A DNA stretch of 33,638 nt from a virus: the IMG/VR virus record IMGVR_UViG_3300023179_000307, positions 1 to 33,638 of that record; one strand, written 5' to 3'. Positions 13,601-21,416 of the stretch are shown here, piece by piece. Under the pieces are notes generated by a model. It was not told the origin of the DNA and ran no database searches. It saw nothing but the letters and a program-made list of their open reading frames with translations. Positions within the stretch are counted from its first letter, which is position 1, and every line of letters begins with the position of its first letter. Position numbers and translations under genes: made by a program.

Positions 13601-14581
13601 ATGGCAGTCCCAACAGGTACATTCACGACGTTCAGCCAGGTCGGCATCCGCGAGGATCTGACCAACGCAATCTACGACATCTCCCCGATGGAAACGCCCT
13701 TCATGAGCACCATCCAGCGGGGCGCGCCGGCCAAGAACCGGTTCATCGAGTGGCAGACCGACATTCTCGCCACCGCCGCCGTCAACAAGGCGATTGAAGG
13801 CGACGACGCCACGTACAACACCGCGACGGCTACAGTCCGGCCGCGGAACTACACGCAGATCAGCCAGAAGGCGATCAGCGTGTCCGGCACGGCGCAGGCG
13901 GTGACGCTTGCGGGCCGTGAGGAGGAACTGGCCTACCAGATCGCCAAACGGTCGAAGGAAATCAAACGGGACATCGAGGTCCAGCTGACGGGCAACAACG
14001 CTTCGTCTGCGGGCACCGCGTCCACCGCGCGCCGTTGCGCCGGGTTTGAGGCCTGGATCACCACGAACGATTCCCGCGGCACCGGCGGCGCGGACGGCGG
14101 CTACACCGCGGCCGGCACCGTGACGGCGGCGACTGACGCATCCAGCACCAACCAGCGGACGTTCACGGAAGCCCGCCTCAAGGCGGTGATCCTGAACTGC
14201 TGGAACAGCGGGGGCCAACCGAGCATCGTGATGGTCGGCCCGGTCAACAAGCAGAAGGCGAGCGGCTTCGTGGGCATCACCACGAAGTATTCGGACTTCG
14301 GCAATGCCGGGAAGTCCGATGCGCTGACCATCGTCGCCGCGGCGGATATGTATCTGTCCGACTTTGGCAAGCTGCGGATCGTGCCCAACCGCTTCAGCCG
14401 GGAGCGGACGGCAATGGTGATCGACCCGGAATACTGGTCGATGCACTATCTGCGTCCGTTCGCGGTCAACCCGCTGGCGAAGACCGGCGACGCCGACAAG
14501 CGTCAGCTCATCACCGAATACACGCTGTGCTCCCGCAATCAGCGGTCGTCCGGCGTGGTGGCGGACCTGACCACGACGTAA
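13601..14581 (+). CDS. Major capsid protein, SU10-like (DUF5309)
   Basis: This 326-aa protein should form the icosahedral shell with the HK97 fold. It shows the N-terminal family pattern (NAIYDISPMETPFMSTI, then FIEWQTDILA) and the following NYTQISQKAISVSGTAQAV block. The inner region carries EIKRDIEVQLTGNN, and the C-terminal part has FGKLRIVPNRFSRERTAMV and DPEYW. The family includes the major head protein of phage SU10. It sits right after the scaffold and is followed by a terminator, which would raise its dosage relative to downstream genes. Confidence 0.92.
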   Translation: MAVPTGTFTTFSQVGIREDLTNAIYDISPMETPFMSTIQRGAPAKNRFIEWQTDILATAAVNKAIEGDDATYNTATATVRPRNYTQISQKAISVSGTAQAVTLAGREEELAYQIAKRSKEIKRDIEVQLTGNNASSAGTASTARRCAGFEAWITTNDSRGTGGADGGYTAAGTVTAATDASSTNQRTFTEARLKAVILNCWNSGGQPSIVMVGPVNKQKASGFVGITTKYSDFGNAGKSDALTIVAAADMYLSDFGKLRIVPNRFSRERTAMVIDPEYWSMHYLRPFAVNPLAKTGDADKRQLITEYTLCSRNQRSSGVVADLTTT

Positions 14582-14590
14582 ACCTGAACC

Positions 14591-14623
14591 GGGGCGGCTC
14601 ATATCGGGCCGCCCCATTTCATC
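14591..14623 (+). terminator. Rho-independent terminator after the capsid gene
   Basis: GGGGCGGC (14591-14598) pairs with GCCGCCCC (14608-14615), a perfect 8-bp G/C stem with a 9-nt loop, followed by ATTTCATC. The T-tract is modest, so partial read-through into the downstream operon is likely. Confidence 0.7.
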
Positions 14624-14638
14624 ATGGAGAGAACTGCA

Positions 14639-15037
14639 ATGGCGGTTGAAGGCGACACGGACGAGGATCCCACCATCGAGCTGCCGGCGATCCGTCGCCA
14701 GCCGCCGCGCGCGGCCAAGGCGGAGCCGGCGCCGGCGGGCGATCTGGCCAGTGTGCTGGCCGCGGCGCTCGCCTCTGCGCTGGGCGATGCGGGCAAGCCG
14801 AAGCAGCCCGACGTGCGCTATGGCGAAGAGGACCAGAGCGCGGTCGCACTGATCGCCAACCGGCCATTCCAGATCGCGGCGGAAGACCTGCCGTGGAAAG
14901 AGATCGCCGGCACGGCGCACGGCATGGACGGCATGGGCAAGCATGTCGATGTGAACGAGCGCTTTTCCGTGCGCGCGCACAAGGTGGATTACCTGATCGA
15001 AAGCGGCCTTGCGCGCCTTGACCGGGGGCGCGCGTGA
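14639..15037 (+). CDS. Hypothetical protein after the capsid gene, 132 aa
   Basis: ATG 14639 has GGAGA 8 nt upstream and is preferred to ATG 14624, which would sit inside that site. The N-terminal half is a flexible Ala/Pro/Arg region. The C-terminal half (from about 60) looks folded: VRYGEEDQSAVALIANRPF, then KHVDVNERFSVRAHKVDYLI, which ends in a helix. The position suggests a head accessory or joining protein. It is coupled to the next gene by GTGA. Confidence 0.78.
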   Translation: MAVEGDTDEDPTIELPAIRRQPPRAAKAEPAPAGDLASVLAAALASALGDAGKPKQPDVRYGEEDQSAVALIANRPFQIAAEDLPWKEIAGTAHGMDGMGKHVDVNERFSVRAHKVDYLIESGLARLDRGRA

Positions 15038-15381
15038 AGGTGCTGCTGGATGTGAGCCCCTGGGGCATCACCGAGACCATGAGCTATGACCATGCGACCG
15101 GGATCCTGACCATCCAGACGACGCAGAACGTCGCGCCGATCCTTGAGAACAACATCGACGCCCAGAACCAGGGCTTTGACCGCAAGGGCGATATCTGGCC
15201 GATCGCGTCGGTGCCGGAAACGGTGCTCTATGCGTGGATGGGCGAGTATGAGGCCAAGACCGGCCGGGATATCGTCTCGCCCTACAATGACGACGACGAA
15301 TGGAACGCCTTCGTCTATGCCCGGCTGGACGACAGCGACTATCGCAAGCTCCGCACCGGGCTGTTCAGGATCGGCCGCTGA
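15034..15381 (+). CDS. Hypothetical structural-region protein, 115 aa
   Basis: A GTG start lies in a GTGA overlap. Acidic and aromatic-rich, with alternating strand and helix: VLLDVSPWGITETMSYDHA, then PETVLYAWMGEYEAKTGRD. The N-terminal GILTIQTTQN part resembles a small beta domain. No family is known to me. It lies between the capsid accessory gene and the sugar-modification genes; a head or neck role is inferred from position only. Confidence 0.75.
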   Translation: MKVLLDVSPWGITETMSYDHATGILTIQTTQNVAPILENNIDAQNQGFDRKGDIWPIASVPETVLYAWMGEYEAKTGRDIVSPYNDDDEWNAFVYARLDDSDYRKLRTGLFRIGR

Positions 15382-16748
15382 TGCTGACCGAACTGGAACG
15401 CCTGCTGCTGCAGGGACAACGGGCCATCGAGGCCGGCGATGCGGCGCGGGCGCTGATCGCGGCGGACGAGGTGCTGAAGCGTGAACCGGCGCAGGTGGAC
15501 GCCATGTTTCAGGCCGGCAACGCCATGATGCGCGCGGGCAATACGGGTCTCGCGCTGCAATTCTTCAACACCGCGCGGCAGGCGACGGACAAACCGCATG
15601 TCCTCGCCGCGTGCTGGAACAATATCGGGGCGTGCCTGCAGGACTATCGCCCCGATGAGGCGTATCAGGCGCTGCTGCAGGCCCTGAAATATGGCGAGCC
15701 GCGGGAGACCTACGACAACCTCTGCAATGTCGCCTCGCAGATCGGCAGGCACGAGGAGGCGCTGAGCTGGGCGGACAAGTCGGAGAAGGAGGCGCGCAAG
15801 GACGCGAGCTACAACCGGTCGTTCGCGCTCTTCAATCTGGGCCGGTGGACCGAGGCGTGGGCCTGTTTCGACCGTTCCATCCCGCAGCGGGACGGGGCGG
15901 CGCGCAGTTTCGGCTTCCCGCGCTGGGACGGGAAGGGCGGTCGCCCGATCGTTCATGGCGAGCAGGGCATCGGTGACGAAATCCTGTGGGCGTCGCTGTT
16001 GCCGGCGGACTTCAACGGGATCATCGAGTGCGAACCGCGCAACGAGACCCTGTTCGCGCGTTCGTTCCCGCAGGCCAGGGTCTATGGCACGCGGCGTGAG
16101 CAGTACATCGAGTGGGTCGATGCTGAACAGCCGACCCATGAGATCGAGATGGGCGGGCTTGGGCGGCTGTTTGCGCCGGAGCCGTTCCGGCGCGGCGCCT
16201 TCCTGCGTGCGGACGGGCCCCGCGTCGACGCCATGTCGCAATGGCTGCGGCAGATGGGCGAAGAGGTTCGCGTCGGCATTGCATGGACGGGCGGGTCGTG
16301 GAGCACCGGACGGGCGCGCCGGTCCGTGCCGTTTCAGGAGATCAAGCGGCTGTTCGACGTGCCGGGCGTCACGTTCGTGAACCTTGAATATGAGAACCGC
16401 CGCGAAGAGCTGGCGGGCTTTCCGGGCGTGCTGGATCCGCGCTGGGCGACGAAGAAGGGCGCCGACATGGACGATCTGGCGGCGCTGGTTGCGTCGCTGC
16501 ATCTGGTGATCGCGCCGACCACGAGCGTGGTCGATCTGGCGGGTGCGCTGGGCGTGGAATGCTGGGCCATGGTCGATGAGCACCCGCAGTGGCGATATTC
16601 GCCGGTCGCTGGGCCGGACGCCATGTGGTTCTATGAGAGCGTGCGGTGTTTTCGCCAGCAGGCGCGGGACAAGGGCGGCTGGCACCGCGTGGTGGGCATG
16701 GTCAAGCGCGCGCTTCTGGATCGTCTTGAGGCGAGGCAGGCGGCATGA
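15381..16748 (+). CDS. TPR protein fused to a GT9/GT41-like glycosyltransferase domain
   Basis: This 455-aa protein has tetratricopeptide-type helices in residues 1-175 (AIEAGDAARALIAADEVLKR; AGNTGLALQFFNTARQATD; GRHEEALSWADKSEKEA). A GT-B-like transferase part follows, marked by IVHGEQGIGDEILWASLLP near its start. APTTSVVDLAGALGVECWAM near the end resembles the nucleotide-sugar side of heptosyltransferase/OGT-type enzymes. TPRs usually present the protein acceptor, so glycosylation of a phage or host protein is possible; a glycan acceptor cannot be excluded. It is coupled to the upstream gene (TGATG) and to the acyltransferase downstream (ATGA). Confidence 0.82.
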   Translation: MLTELERLLLQGQRAIEAGDAARALIAADEVLKREPAQVDAMFQAGNAMMRAGNTGLALQFFNTARQATDKPHVLAACWNNIGACLQDYRPDEAYQALLQALKYGEPRETYDNLCNVASQIGRHEEALSWADKSEKEARKDASYNRSFALFNLGRWTEAWACFDRSIPQRDGAARSFGFPRWDGKGGRPIVHGEQGIGDEILWASLLPADFNGIIECEPRNETLFARSFPQARVYGTRREQYIEWVDAEQPTHEIEMGGLGRLFAPEPFRRGAFLRADGPRVDAMSQWLRQMGEEVRVGIAWTGGSWSTGRARRSVPFQEIKRLFDVPGVTFVNLEYENRREELAGFPGVLDPRWATKKGADMDDLAALVASLHLVIAPTTSVVDLAGALGVECWAMVDEHPQWRYSPVAGPDAMWFYESVRCFRQQARDKGGWHRVVGMVKRALLDRLEARQAA

Positions 16749-17287
16749 TCCACGAGACCGCGTTCATCCATCCGCTGGCGCATGTTCAGGGGGCGACGGT
16801 CGGCGCGCGCACAAGGATTTGGCAGTTCGCCAGCGTGATCCGGGGCGCGGTGCTGGGCGCGGACTGCACCGTGGCGTCCGGGGCGTGTTTTGACGGATCG
16901 CGGGCGGGCGACCGCACGATCCTGTCGCACAATCTGGCGGCCGGTCCCGGCTTCTGGCTGGGCGATGACGTGTTCATCGGGCCGAACTGCACGCTCTGCA
17001 ATGATGCGTGGCCGCGGTCCGTGAAGGACGGCTTTGACCCGTCCCGCTTCGACGGCAAGCATTGGGCCATCGTGATTGAGCACGGCGTGACGGTGGGGGC
17101 GGGCTCCACCATCCTGCCCGGCATTGTGCTGGGCGAGGGGTGCATGATCGCGGCAGGGTCGGTGGTCGCGAAGGACGTTCCCGAGGGCGCGCTGTGGAAG
17201 GACAATCGCATCAGCATGATCCCGGATGAGGCGCGGATGCTTGCGCGCCGGATGCGCTTTGCGGGCGAACGGAGCCCGACGCGGTGA
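16745..17287 (+). CDS. Hexapeptide-repeat sugar acyltransferase (WbpD/WlbB-like)
   Basis: This 180-aa left-handed beta-helix enzyme shows repeating hexapeptides: HPLAHVQGATVGARTRIW, then VIRGAVLGADCTV and VTVGAGSTILPGIVLGEG, with CMIAAGSVVAKDVPEGALW at the end. IGPNCTLCNDAWPRS resembles the active-site loop of WbpD/WlbB N-acetyltransferases, which acetylate a 3-amino-3-deoxy UDP-sugar for O-antigen. It probably acylates an amino-sugar used by the flanking transferases. It is linked by ATGA and GTGA to both neighbours. Confidence 0.88.
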   Translation: MIHETAFIHPLAHVQGATVGARTRIWQFASVIRGAVLGADCTVASGACFDGSRAGDRTILSHNLAAGPGFWLGDDVFIGPNCTLCNDAWPRSVKDGFDPSRFDGKHWAIVIEHGVTVGAGSTILPGIVLGEGCMIAAGSVVAKDVPEGALWKDNRISMIPDEARMLARRMRFAGERSPTR

Positions 17288-17904
17288 TCACCGTCGCAAC
17301 GCTTTTTTGGACGCCGAACGCGCACAGCCACCATTTCTCGACCATGTATAATGAGACGTGGGTTGAGCGGCTTTACCGGGGCTTTCAGCGCAATCTGACG
17401 CGGCCCTTCCGGTTCGTGTGCTTCACGGAGCGGGACCGCACCTTCCACGAACCGATTGCGCAGGAGCGGATCGAGGGCGAGCCTACCTATGCGACGTGCA
17501 TCCAGCCCTATCGGCTGGACGAGCCCATGATCCTGGTGGGGCTGGACACGATCATCACCGGCAATATCGACCATCTTGCGGACTATTGCCTGACGGCGGA
17601 CGTGCTGGCGGTGCCGCGGGACCCGATCTTCACGGACACGGTGTGCAACGGCGTGGCGCTTGTGCCGGGCGGCATGAAGGCGCGGATGTTTGATCGCTGG
17701 CAGGGCGAGAACGATATGGACTGGATCCGCGCCAACCCGCACGCGGTGATCGATGATCTCTGGCCGGGGCAGGTGAATTCCTACCGCTGCCATGTGAAGG
17801 CGCATGGCCTCGGGGACAGCCGGATCGTCTATTTCCATGGCAAGGAGAAAATGGACGATCCGTACTTTGAAACGGTCGGCTGGGTGCGGAGGCACTGGCA
17901 GTGA
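17284..17904 (+). CDS. Short glycosyltransferase-like protein
   Basis: A 206-aa protein with a GT-A-like layout. The N-terminal MITVATLFWTPNAHSHHFS strand and loop resembles a nucleotide-binding start. PFRFVCFTERD follows, and then an LDTIITGNIDHLADY segment with D88 and D96 where a DxD-type metal/sugar site would be. A conserved late CNGVALVPGG loop follows, with YFHGKEK near the end, typical of host-type small transferases. It is shorter than many GT-A enzymes. It overlaps both neighbours (GTGA; ATGAC at the adaptor gene). Confidence 0.75.
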   Translation: MITVATLFWTPNAHSHHFSTMYNETWVERLYRGFQRNLTRPFRFVCFTERDRTFHEPIAQERIEGEPTYATCIQPYRLDEPMILVGLDTIITGNIDHLADYCLTADVLAVPRDPIFTDTVCNGVALVPGGMKARMFDRWQGENDMDWIRANPHAVIDDLWPGQVNSYRCHVKAHGLGDSRIVYFHGKEKMDDPYFETVGWVRRHWQ

Positions 17905-18566
17905 CGCTGTCGACCTTCGGCGACCTCAAGACCGCGGTGGCGGACTGGCTGGAGCGCACGGACCTGACCAGCGCCATCGCCAACGACTTCTTCCCGATCA
18001 CGCAGTCCAAGATGTATCTGGGCGACCGCAGTGCCGGGATGCAGGACATTGAGCCGCTGCGCATCCGGGCCATGGTCTCCACCGGCACGCTGACGCCGGC
18101 CACGGGCGGGACGATCACGATCGCCACCGATGTCAGCGCAAACTGGCTGGAGTTCATTGAGCTGACGCCGACCTACAGCGGCGCGCAGTCGATCGACTAC
18201 ATGGAGCCGTGGTCGTTCCGGAAGCGGGTGGATGCGATCTCCTCAACGGTGGCGCCGCAATGGATCTACACCGTTGAGGGCGGGATCGTGTATCTCGCGC
18301 CGGCGGCGATCAGCACGATCCGGGCGGCGTGGTACGCAAAGTTCACGGCGCTGTCGGGATCGGGCGACACGGACTGGATCATCCTCAATGCGCCGCAAGT
18401 CTATCTCTATGGGTGCCTCGCCGAAGCGTGCGCCTATCTGCAGGACGACCGCCTGCCGCAGTTCCGGGCGATGTTCGCCGGGGCGATCAAGGCGCTCAAC
18501 ATGAACGACCAGATGCAACGCGCTTCGGGTTCAAAGCCGGTGGCGAGACCAAGGACGGTCGCATGA
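17901..18566 (+). CDS. Head-tail adaptor protein, P22 gp4-like
   Basis: This 221-aa protein has the helix-rich N-terminus of gp4-type adaptors (LSTFGDLKTAVADWLER, then SAIANDFFPITQSKMYLG). A central beta part and an Ala-rich helical end (LYGCLAEACAYLQDDRLPQF) complete the pattern. Adaptors dock under the portal and close the head before tail parts bind. Position upstream of a nozzle-type gene agrees. It overlaps the preceding glycosyltransferase by 4 nt. Confidence 0.78.
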   Translation: MTLSTFGDLKTAVADWLERTDLTSAIANDFFPITQSKMYLGDRSAGMQDIEPLRIRAMVSTGTLTPATGGTITIATDVSANWLEFIELTPTYSGAQSIDYMEPWSFRKRVDAISSTVAPQWIYTVEGGIVYLAPAAISTIRAAWYAKFTALSGSGDTDWIILNAPQVYLYGCLAEACAYLQDDRLPQFRAMFAGAIKALNMNDQMQRASGSKPVARPRTVA

Positions 18567-19012
18567 CGACACAGGCCATCTTTGGAGCGATCACGCTGCA
18601 GGACATGCGCGCGAACGCCTCCCTGACGCAGCTCGTGATGCCGCTGATCGCGCGGGCCTGCGCGCACTCCGGCGGGCGGTGGACGCCGGAAGCGGTGGCG
18701 GACGGCCTGATCGACGGCAGTTTGAAACTCTGGGGAACGATGCAGCCGCCCAAGGACCTGCGCGCCGTGGCGATTACGCGCATGGCCCCGTATGAAAGCG
18801 GCGTGCCGGTGATGGAACTGCTGTTGCTGGGCGGGCCGGATCATCGCGGCATGTTCCGCTTTCTGCCGGCGCTGAAGGATCTGGCGCGGCGGTCCGGTGC
18901 GGAACGCATGGTGATTGTCGGCAAGAAGGGATGGGCGGACGACCTACCGGAAGAATGGGTTCAGGTCGCCACCATCTATGAGTGCAGCCTTGAGCGCGCT
19001 GCTCAAGATTGA
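18563..19012 (+). CDS. Putative virion-region protein, acetyltransferase-like fold (first copy)
   Basis: A 149-aa protein beginning in an ATGA overlap. The C-terminal half has a pattern shared with the protein at 20967: LW....., beta strands, LLGGPDHRGMFRFLPALKDL, AR.SGAERMVIVGKKGW and a final strand. In shape this resembles the end of a GNAT fold, seen in phage structural regions, but I see no acetyl-CoA pyrophosphate loop (Q/R-x-x-G-x-G/A), so catalysis is unlikely. Its 3' end overlaps the nozzle gene by 35 nt in another frame. Confidence 0.68.
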   Translation: MTTQAIFGAITLQDMRANASLTQLVMPLIARACAHSGGRWTPEAVADGLIDGSLKLWGTMQPPKDLRAVAITRMAPYESGVPVMELLLLGGPDHRGMFRFLPALKDLARRSGAERMVIVGKKGWADDLPEEWVQVATIYECSLERAAQD

Positions 19013-20474
19013 CCTGCCGCCGGGCCTGTCGCGCCGCGGCACGGTCTATCAGACGCAAGGCCGCTGGTATGATTCCAGCCTTGTGCGCTGGTTCAAGGGC
19101 GCAATGAAGCCGATCGGCGGGTGGGCCGCGCGCATCACGACGCCGGTGACCGGTGCGCCGCGCGCCATGGTGTCGTGGCGGGACAATTCCTCGATCCGCT
19201 ATTACGCGGTGGGCACGCATTCGAAGCTCTATGCGGCGACGTCGTCGCTGACGGCCATGGTGGACATCACGCCGGTCGGGTTCTCCGCCGGCCGCGCTGA
19301 TGCCACAAGCGGTGGCGGCTATGGCGTGGGCGTGTACGGCGCGGGAACCTATGGCACGCCGCGCGTGGACAATGTGAGCGTCCAGGACGCCAGCATGTGG
19401 ACGCTGGATGTCTTCGGCCCGTACCTCGTCGGCGCGATGTCCGACGACGGCAAGCTCTATAAATGGTCGCTGGACATTTCGACGCCGACAAAGGCCGCCG
19501 TCATTTCCGGCGCGCCGACCGGCAACAGCGCCTGCGTGGTGACGCCGGAGTTTTTCCTGATGGCGCTGGGCGCCGGCGGGGATCCCCGCAAGGTGCAATG
19601 GTCGGACCAGGCGGCGGAAACGACGTGGACGCCCTCCAGCACCAACCAGGCGGGGTCCTACACGATCCAGAGTCCGGGGCGGCTCATGTGCGGGAAGAAG
19701 ACCCGCGGCCAGACGCTGATCTTCACGGACACGGACGTGCATGTGGCGCGCTATATCGGCCTGCCGTTCGTCTATTCGATCGAGCGGGTAGGGGAGTCCT
19801 GCGGGATCATTTCCCGCGGCGCGGTGGTGGCGAGCGATACCCGCGCGATCTGGATGAGCCAGGCCGGGTTCTTTGCATGGGACGGCGGCGCGGTGATCCC
19901 GCTGGACTGCGATATCTATGACGCGATCTTTGGGGGCCTGAACTTCACGCAGCGGTCCAAGATCACCGCGATGCTCAATTCGCAGTTCAGCGAGGCGTGG
20001 TTCATGTTTCCGTCCGCGGCGTCGACCGAGAACGACAAGGTCGCGGTCTATAACTACGACGAGAACACATGGGCGTTGCACACCCTGACGCGCCTGTGCG
20101 GCGTCGATCGTGGCGTGTTCAATGCGCCGATCATGTTCAACGCCAGCGGCTACGCCTATGACCACGAAACCGGCTACACCTGGGACAGCACGCCATACGC
20201 CAAAAGCGGGCCGTTCGAGCTGGGCGCGGGCGACCGCATCACGCGGGTGCGGCGGCTCATTTTCGATGAGGCGACCAGCGGCGATGTGCGCGTGTCGCTC
20301 AAGGCCATGAACTGGCCGAACGGAACAGAGACCACCTACGGCCCCTATGCGTCGGGCAATCCGGTCAGCGTGCGCATGTCGGCGCGGCAGGTCTCGCAAT
20401 ATGTCGAGTTCCTGCGGGGCAATTCCCAGTGGGGCGCGCCGCGGGTCGACATTGTCCAGGGGAGCAAGCGCTGA
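18978..20474 (+). CDS. Tail nozzle/stabilisation protein, P22 gp10-like
   Basis: A 498-aa beta-rich protein; ATG 18978 gives the conserved N-terminus LLKIDLPPGLSRRGTVYQTQ, then GRWYDSSLVRWFKGAMKPIGG. This is followed by strand repeats (YKWSLDIS; FLMALGAGGDPRKVQWSD; FTDTDVHVARYIG) typical of the propeller-like hub of short tails. In P22, gp10 sits below the gp4 adaptor and retains DNA in the head. The gene order (adaptor, small protein, nozzle) supports the role. It overlaps the preceding gene by 35 nt. Confidence 0.75.
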   Translation: MSAALSALLKIDLPPGLSRRGTVYQTQGRWYDSSLVRWFKGAMKPIGGWAARITTPVTGAPRAMVSWRDNSSIRYYAVGTHSKLYAATSSLTAMVDITPVGFSAGRADATSGGGYGVGVYGAGTYGTPRVDNVSVQDASMWTLDVFGPYLVGAMSDDGKLYKWSLDISTPTKAAVISGAPTGNSACVVTPEFFLMALGAGGDPRKVQWSDQAAETTWTPSSTNQAGSYTIQSPGRLMCGKKTRGQTLIFTDTDVHVARYIGLPFVYSIERVGESCGIISRGAVVASDTRAIWMSQAGFFAWDGGAVIPLDCDIYDAIFGGLNFTQRSKITAMLNSQFSEAWFMFPSAASTENDKVAVYNYDENTWALHTLTRLCGVDRGVFNAPIMFNASGYAYDHETGYTWDSTPYAKSGPFELGAGDRITRVRRLIFDEATSGDVRVSLKAMNWPNGTETTYGPYASGNPVSVRMSARQVSQYVEFLRGNSQWGAPRVDIVQGSKR

Positions 20475-20866
20475 TGGCGTCCAACACGTTTCGCATCAGC
20501 CAGATGATCGAGCACCTGCGCCGCCTGATGGAGGAGCACGGCGATCTGGAAGTGGTGGCGCCGGTGCGCGCCGCCGACCGCATCTACGCCATCACGTCGC
20601 GCGATGTTGTGGTCGGCTCGACCGGCATCGGACTCGCGGCGACCATCACGCCGACCGAAGACTATCAACGCGCGCCGCAGGGCCCGGACGATCCCTGGAC
20701 CTATGATCTCACGACCGCGCCTGTGGACACGGAGGTCTATGTCTACAAGCGCTATGGCGGGCAGGATCGCGGGTTCGTGGATCAGGCAGGCATCTGGCAT
20801 GTCTATGAAGGCGGCGGCACGGCGTGGCCGATCGCGCCGGGAGGCGTCCTTGCATGGCGAACGTAA
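20474..20866 (+). CDS. Hypothetical tail-region protein, 130 aa
   Basis: Starts in a TGATG overlap. An N-terminal helix (FRISQMIEHLRRLMEEHGDL) is followed by beta strands (EVVAPVRAADRIYAITSRDV). A Tyr/Gly-rich end (YKRYGGQDRGFVDQAGIW) concludes the protein. No recognised family; the location suggests a tail accessory protein. The end overlaps the next start by 13 nt. Confidence 0.72.
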   Translation: MASNTFRISQMIEHLRRLMEEHGDLEVVAPVRAADRIYAITSRDVVVGSTGIGLAATITPTEDYQRAPQGPDDPWTYDLTTAPVDTEVYVYKRYGGQDRGFVDQAGIWHVYEGGGTAWPIAPGGVLAWRT

Positions 20867-21063
20867 AATTTCCCCAGCCGCCGGCGCAATACGACCGGGG
20901 CGCGATGGCGCTGCTGGTGGCGGCGCTGGAAACGGCGGATCGCGCCAATGTGAAGAAGGACGAGGAATGGAATCCGAGACGACTGGTGCTCAAGGACACG
21001 GTGACCGGCACGCGCTACGTGCTGACGGTGGCGTCCGGGGCGCTGGTGCTGACGGCGGTCTGA
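20854..21063 (+). CDS. Hypothetical small protein, 69 aa
   Basis: ATG 20854 has GGGAGG about 9 nt upstream. A short helix (GAMALLVAALETADRANVKK) is followed by three likely strands (RRLVLKDTVTGTRYVLTVA). No family known. It overlaps the next gene in another frame by 97 nt if that gene starts at 20967. Confidence 0.62.
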   Translation: MANVKFPQPPAQYDRGAMALLVAALETADRANVKKDEEWNPRRLVLKDTVTGTRYVLTVASGALVLTAV

Positions 21064-21416
21064 CCTATGCGCAGGTGGCGGACTGGTTCGCGGACGCGCT
21101 GGGTGACGATCCCGTGTGGACCGTTCGTGACCTGTTCGAGATGGTCCGCCGGGGCGAAGGCACGATCTGGCCCAACGAGCGCTCCGCGCTGTTCCTCAAG
21201 TTCAATGACTATCCGAACGGCGAGAAGGTGATCGAGGTGGGCCCGGCCGGCGGCGACCTTGAGGAAATCCTTGCCAGCGTGCCGCGGATCGAGGCGTGGG
21301 CGCGCGCCAACGGGCGCACGCAGGCGATCGTCTATGCGGGGCGGGAAGGCTGGCGGCGCGCGTTGGCGCCGCAAGGGTATGAGATGTTCCAGATTGCGTT
21401 GCGAAAGGTGCTCTGA
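20967..21416 (+). CDS. Putative virion-region protein, acetyltransferase-like fold (second copy)
   Basis: 149 aa from ATG 20967. The reliable part begins about 21063 (LTYAQVADWFADALG) and shares its layout with the protein at 18563: W-containing start, beta strands, GGDLEEILASVPRIEAWARA, QAIVYAGREGW and GYEMFQIALRKVL. The two genes flank the nozzle and may come from a duplication. Start choice is uncertain: 20967 overlaps the previous gene by 97 nt, though it gives exactly the same length as the first copy; GTG 21075 is a later option without a ribosome site. Confidence 0.65.
   Translation: MESETTGAQGHGDRHALRADGGVRGAGADGGLTYAQVADWFADALGDDPVWTVRDLFEMVRRGEGTIWPNERSALFLKFNDYPNGEKVIEVGPAGGDLEEILASVPRIEAWARANGRTQAIVYAGREGWRRALAPQGYEMFQIALRKVL

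Noticed and set aside
15339-16685. Long minus-strand frame opposite the TPR-glycosyltransferase gene
   Set aside because: It is Arg/Pro/His-rich with no domain, and the plus strand has clear TPR and transferase motifs.
18774-20399. Long minus-strand frame opposite the nozzle gene
   Set aside because: It is an Arg/His/Ala shadow; the plus strand holds the conserved structural protein.
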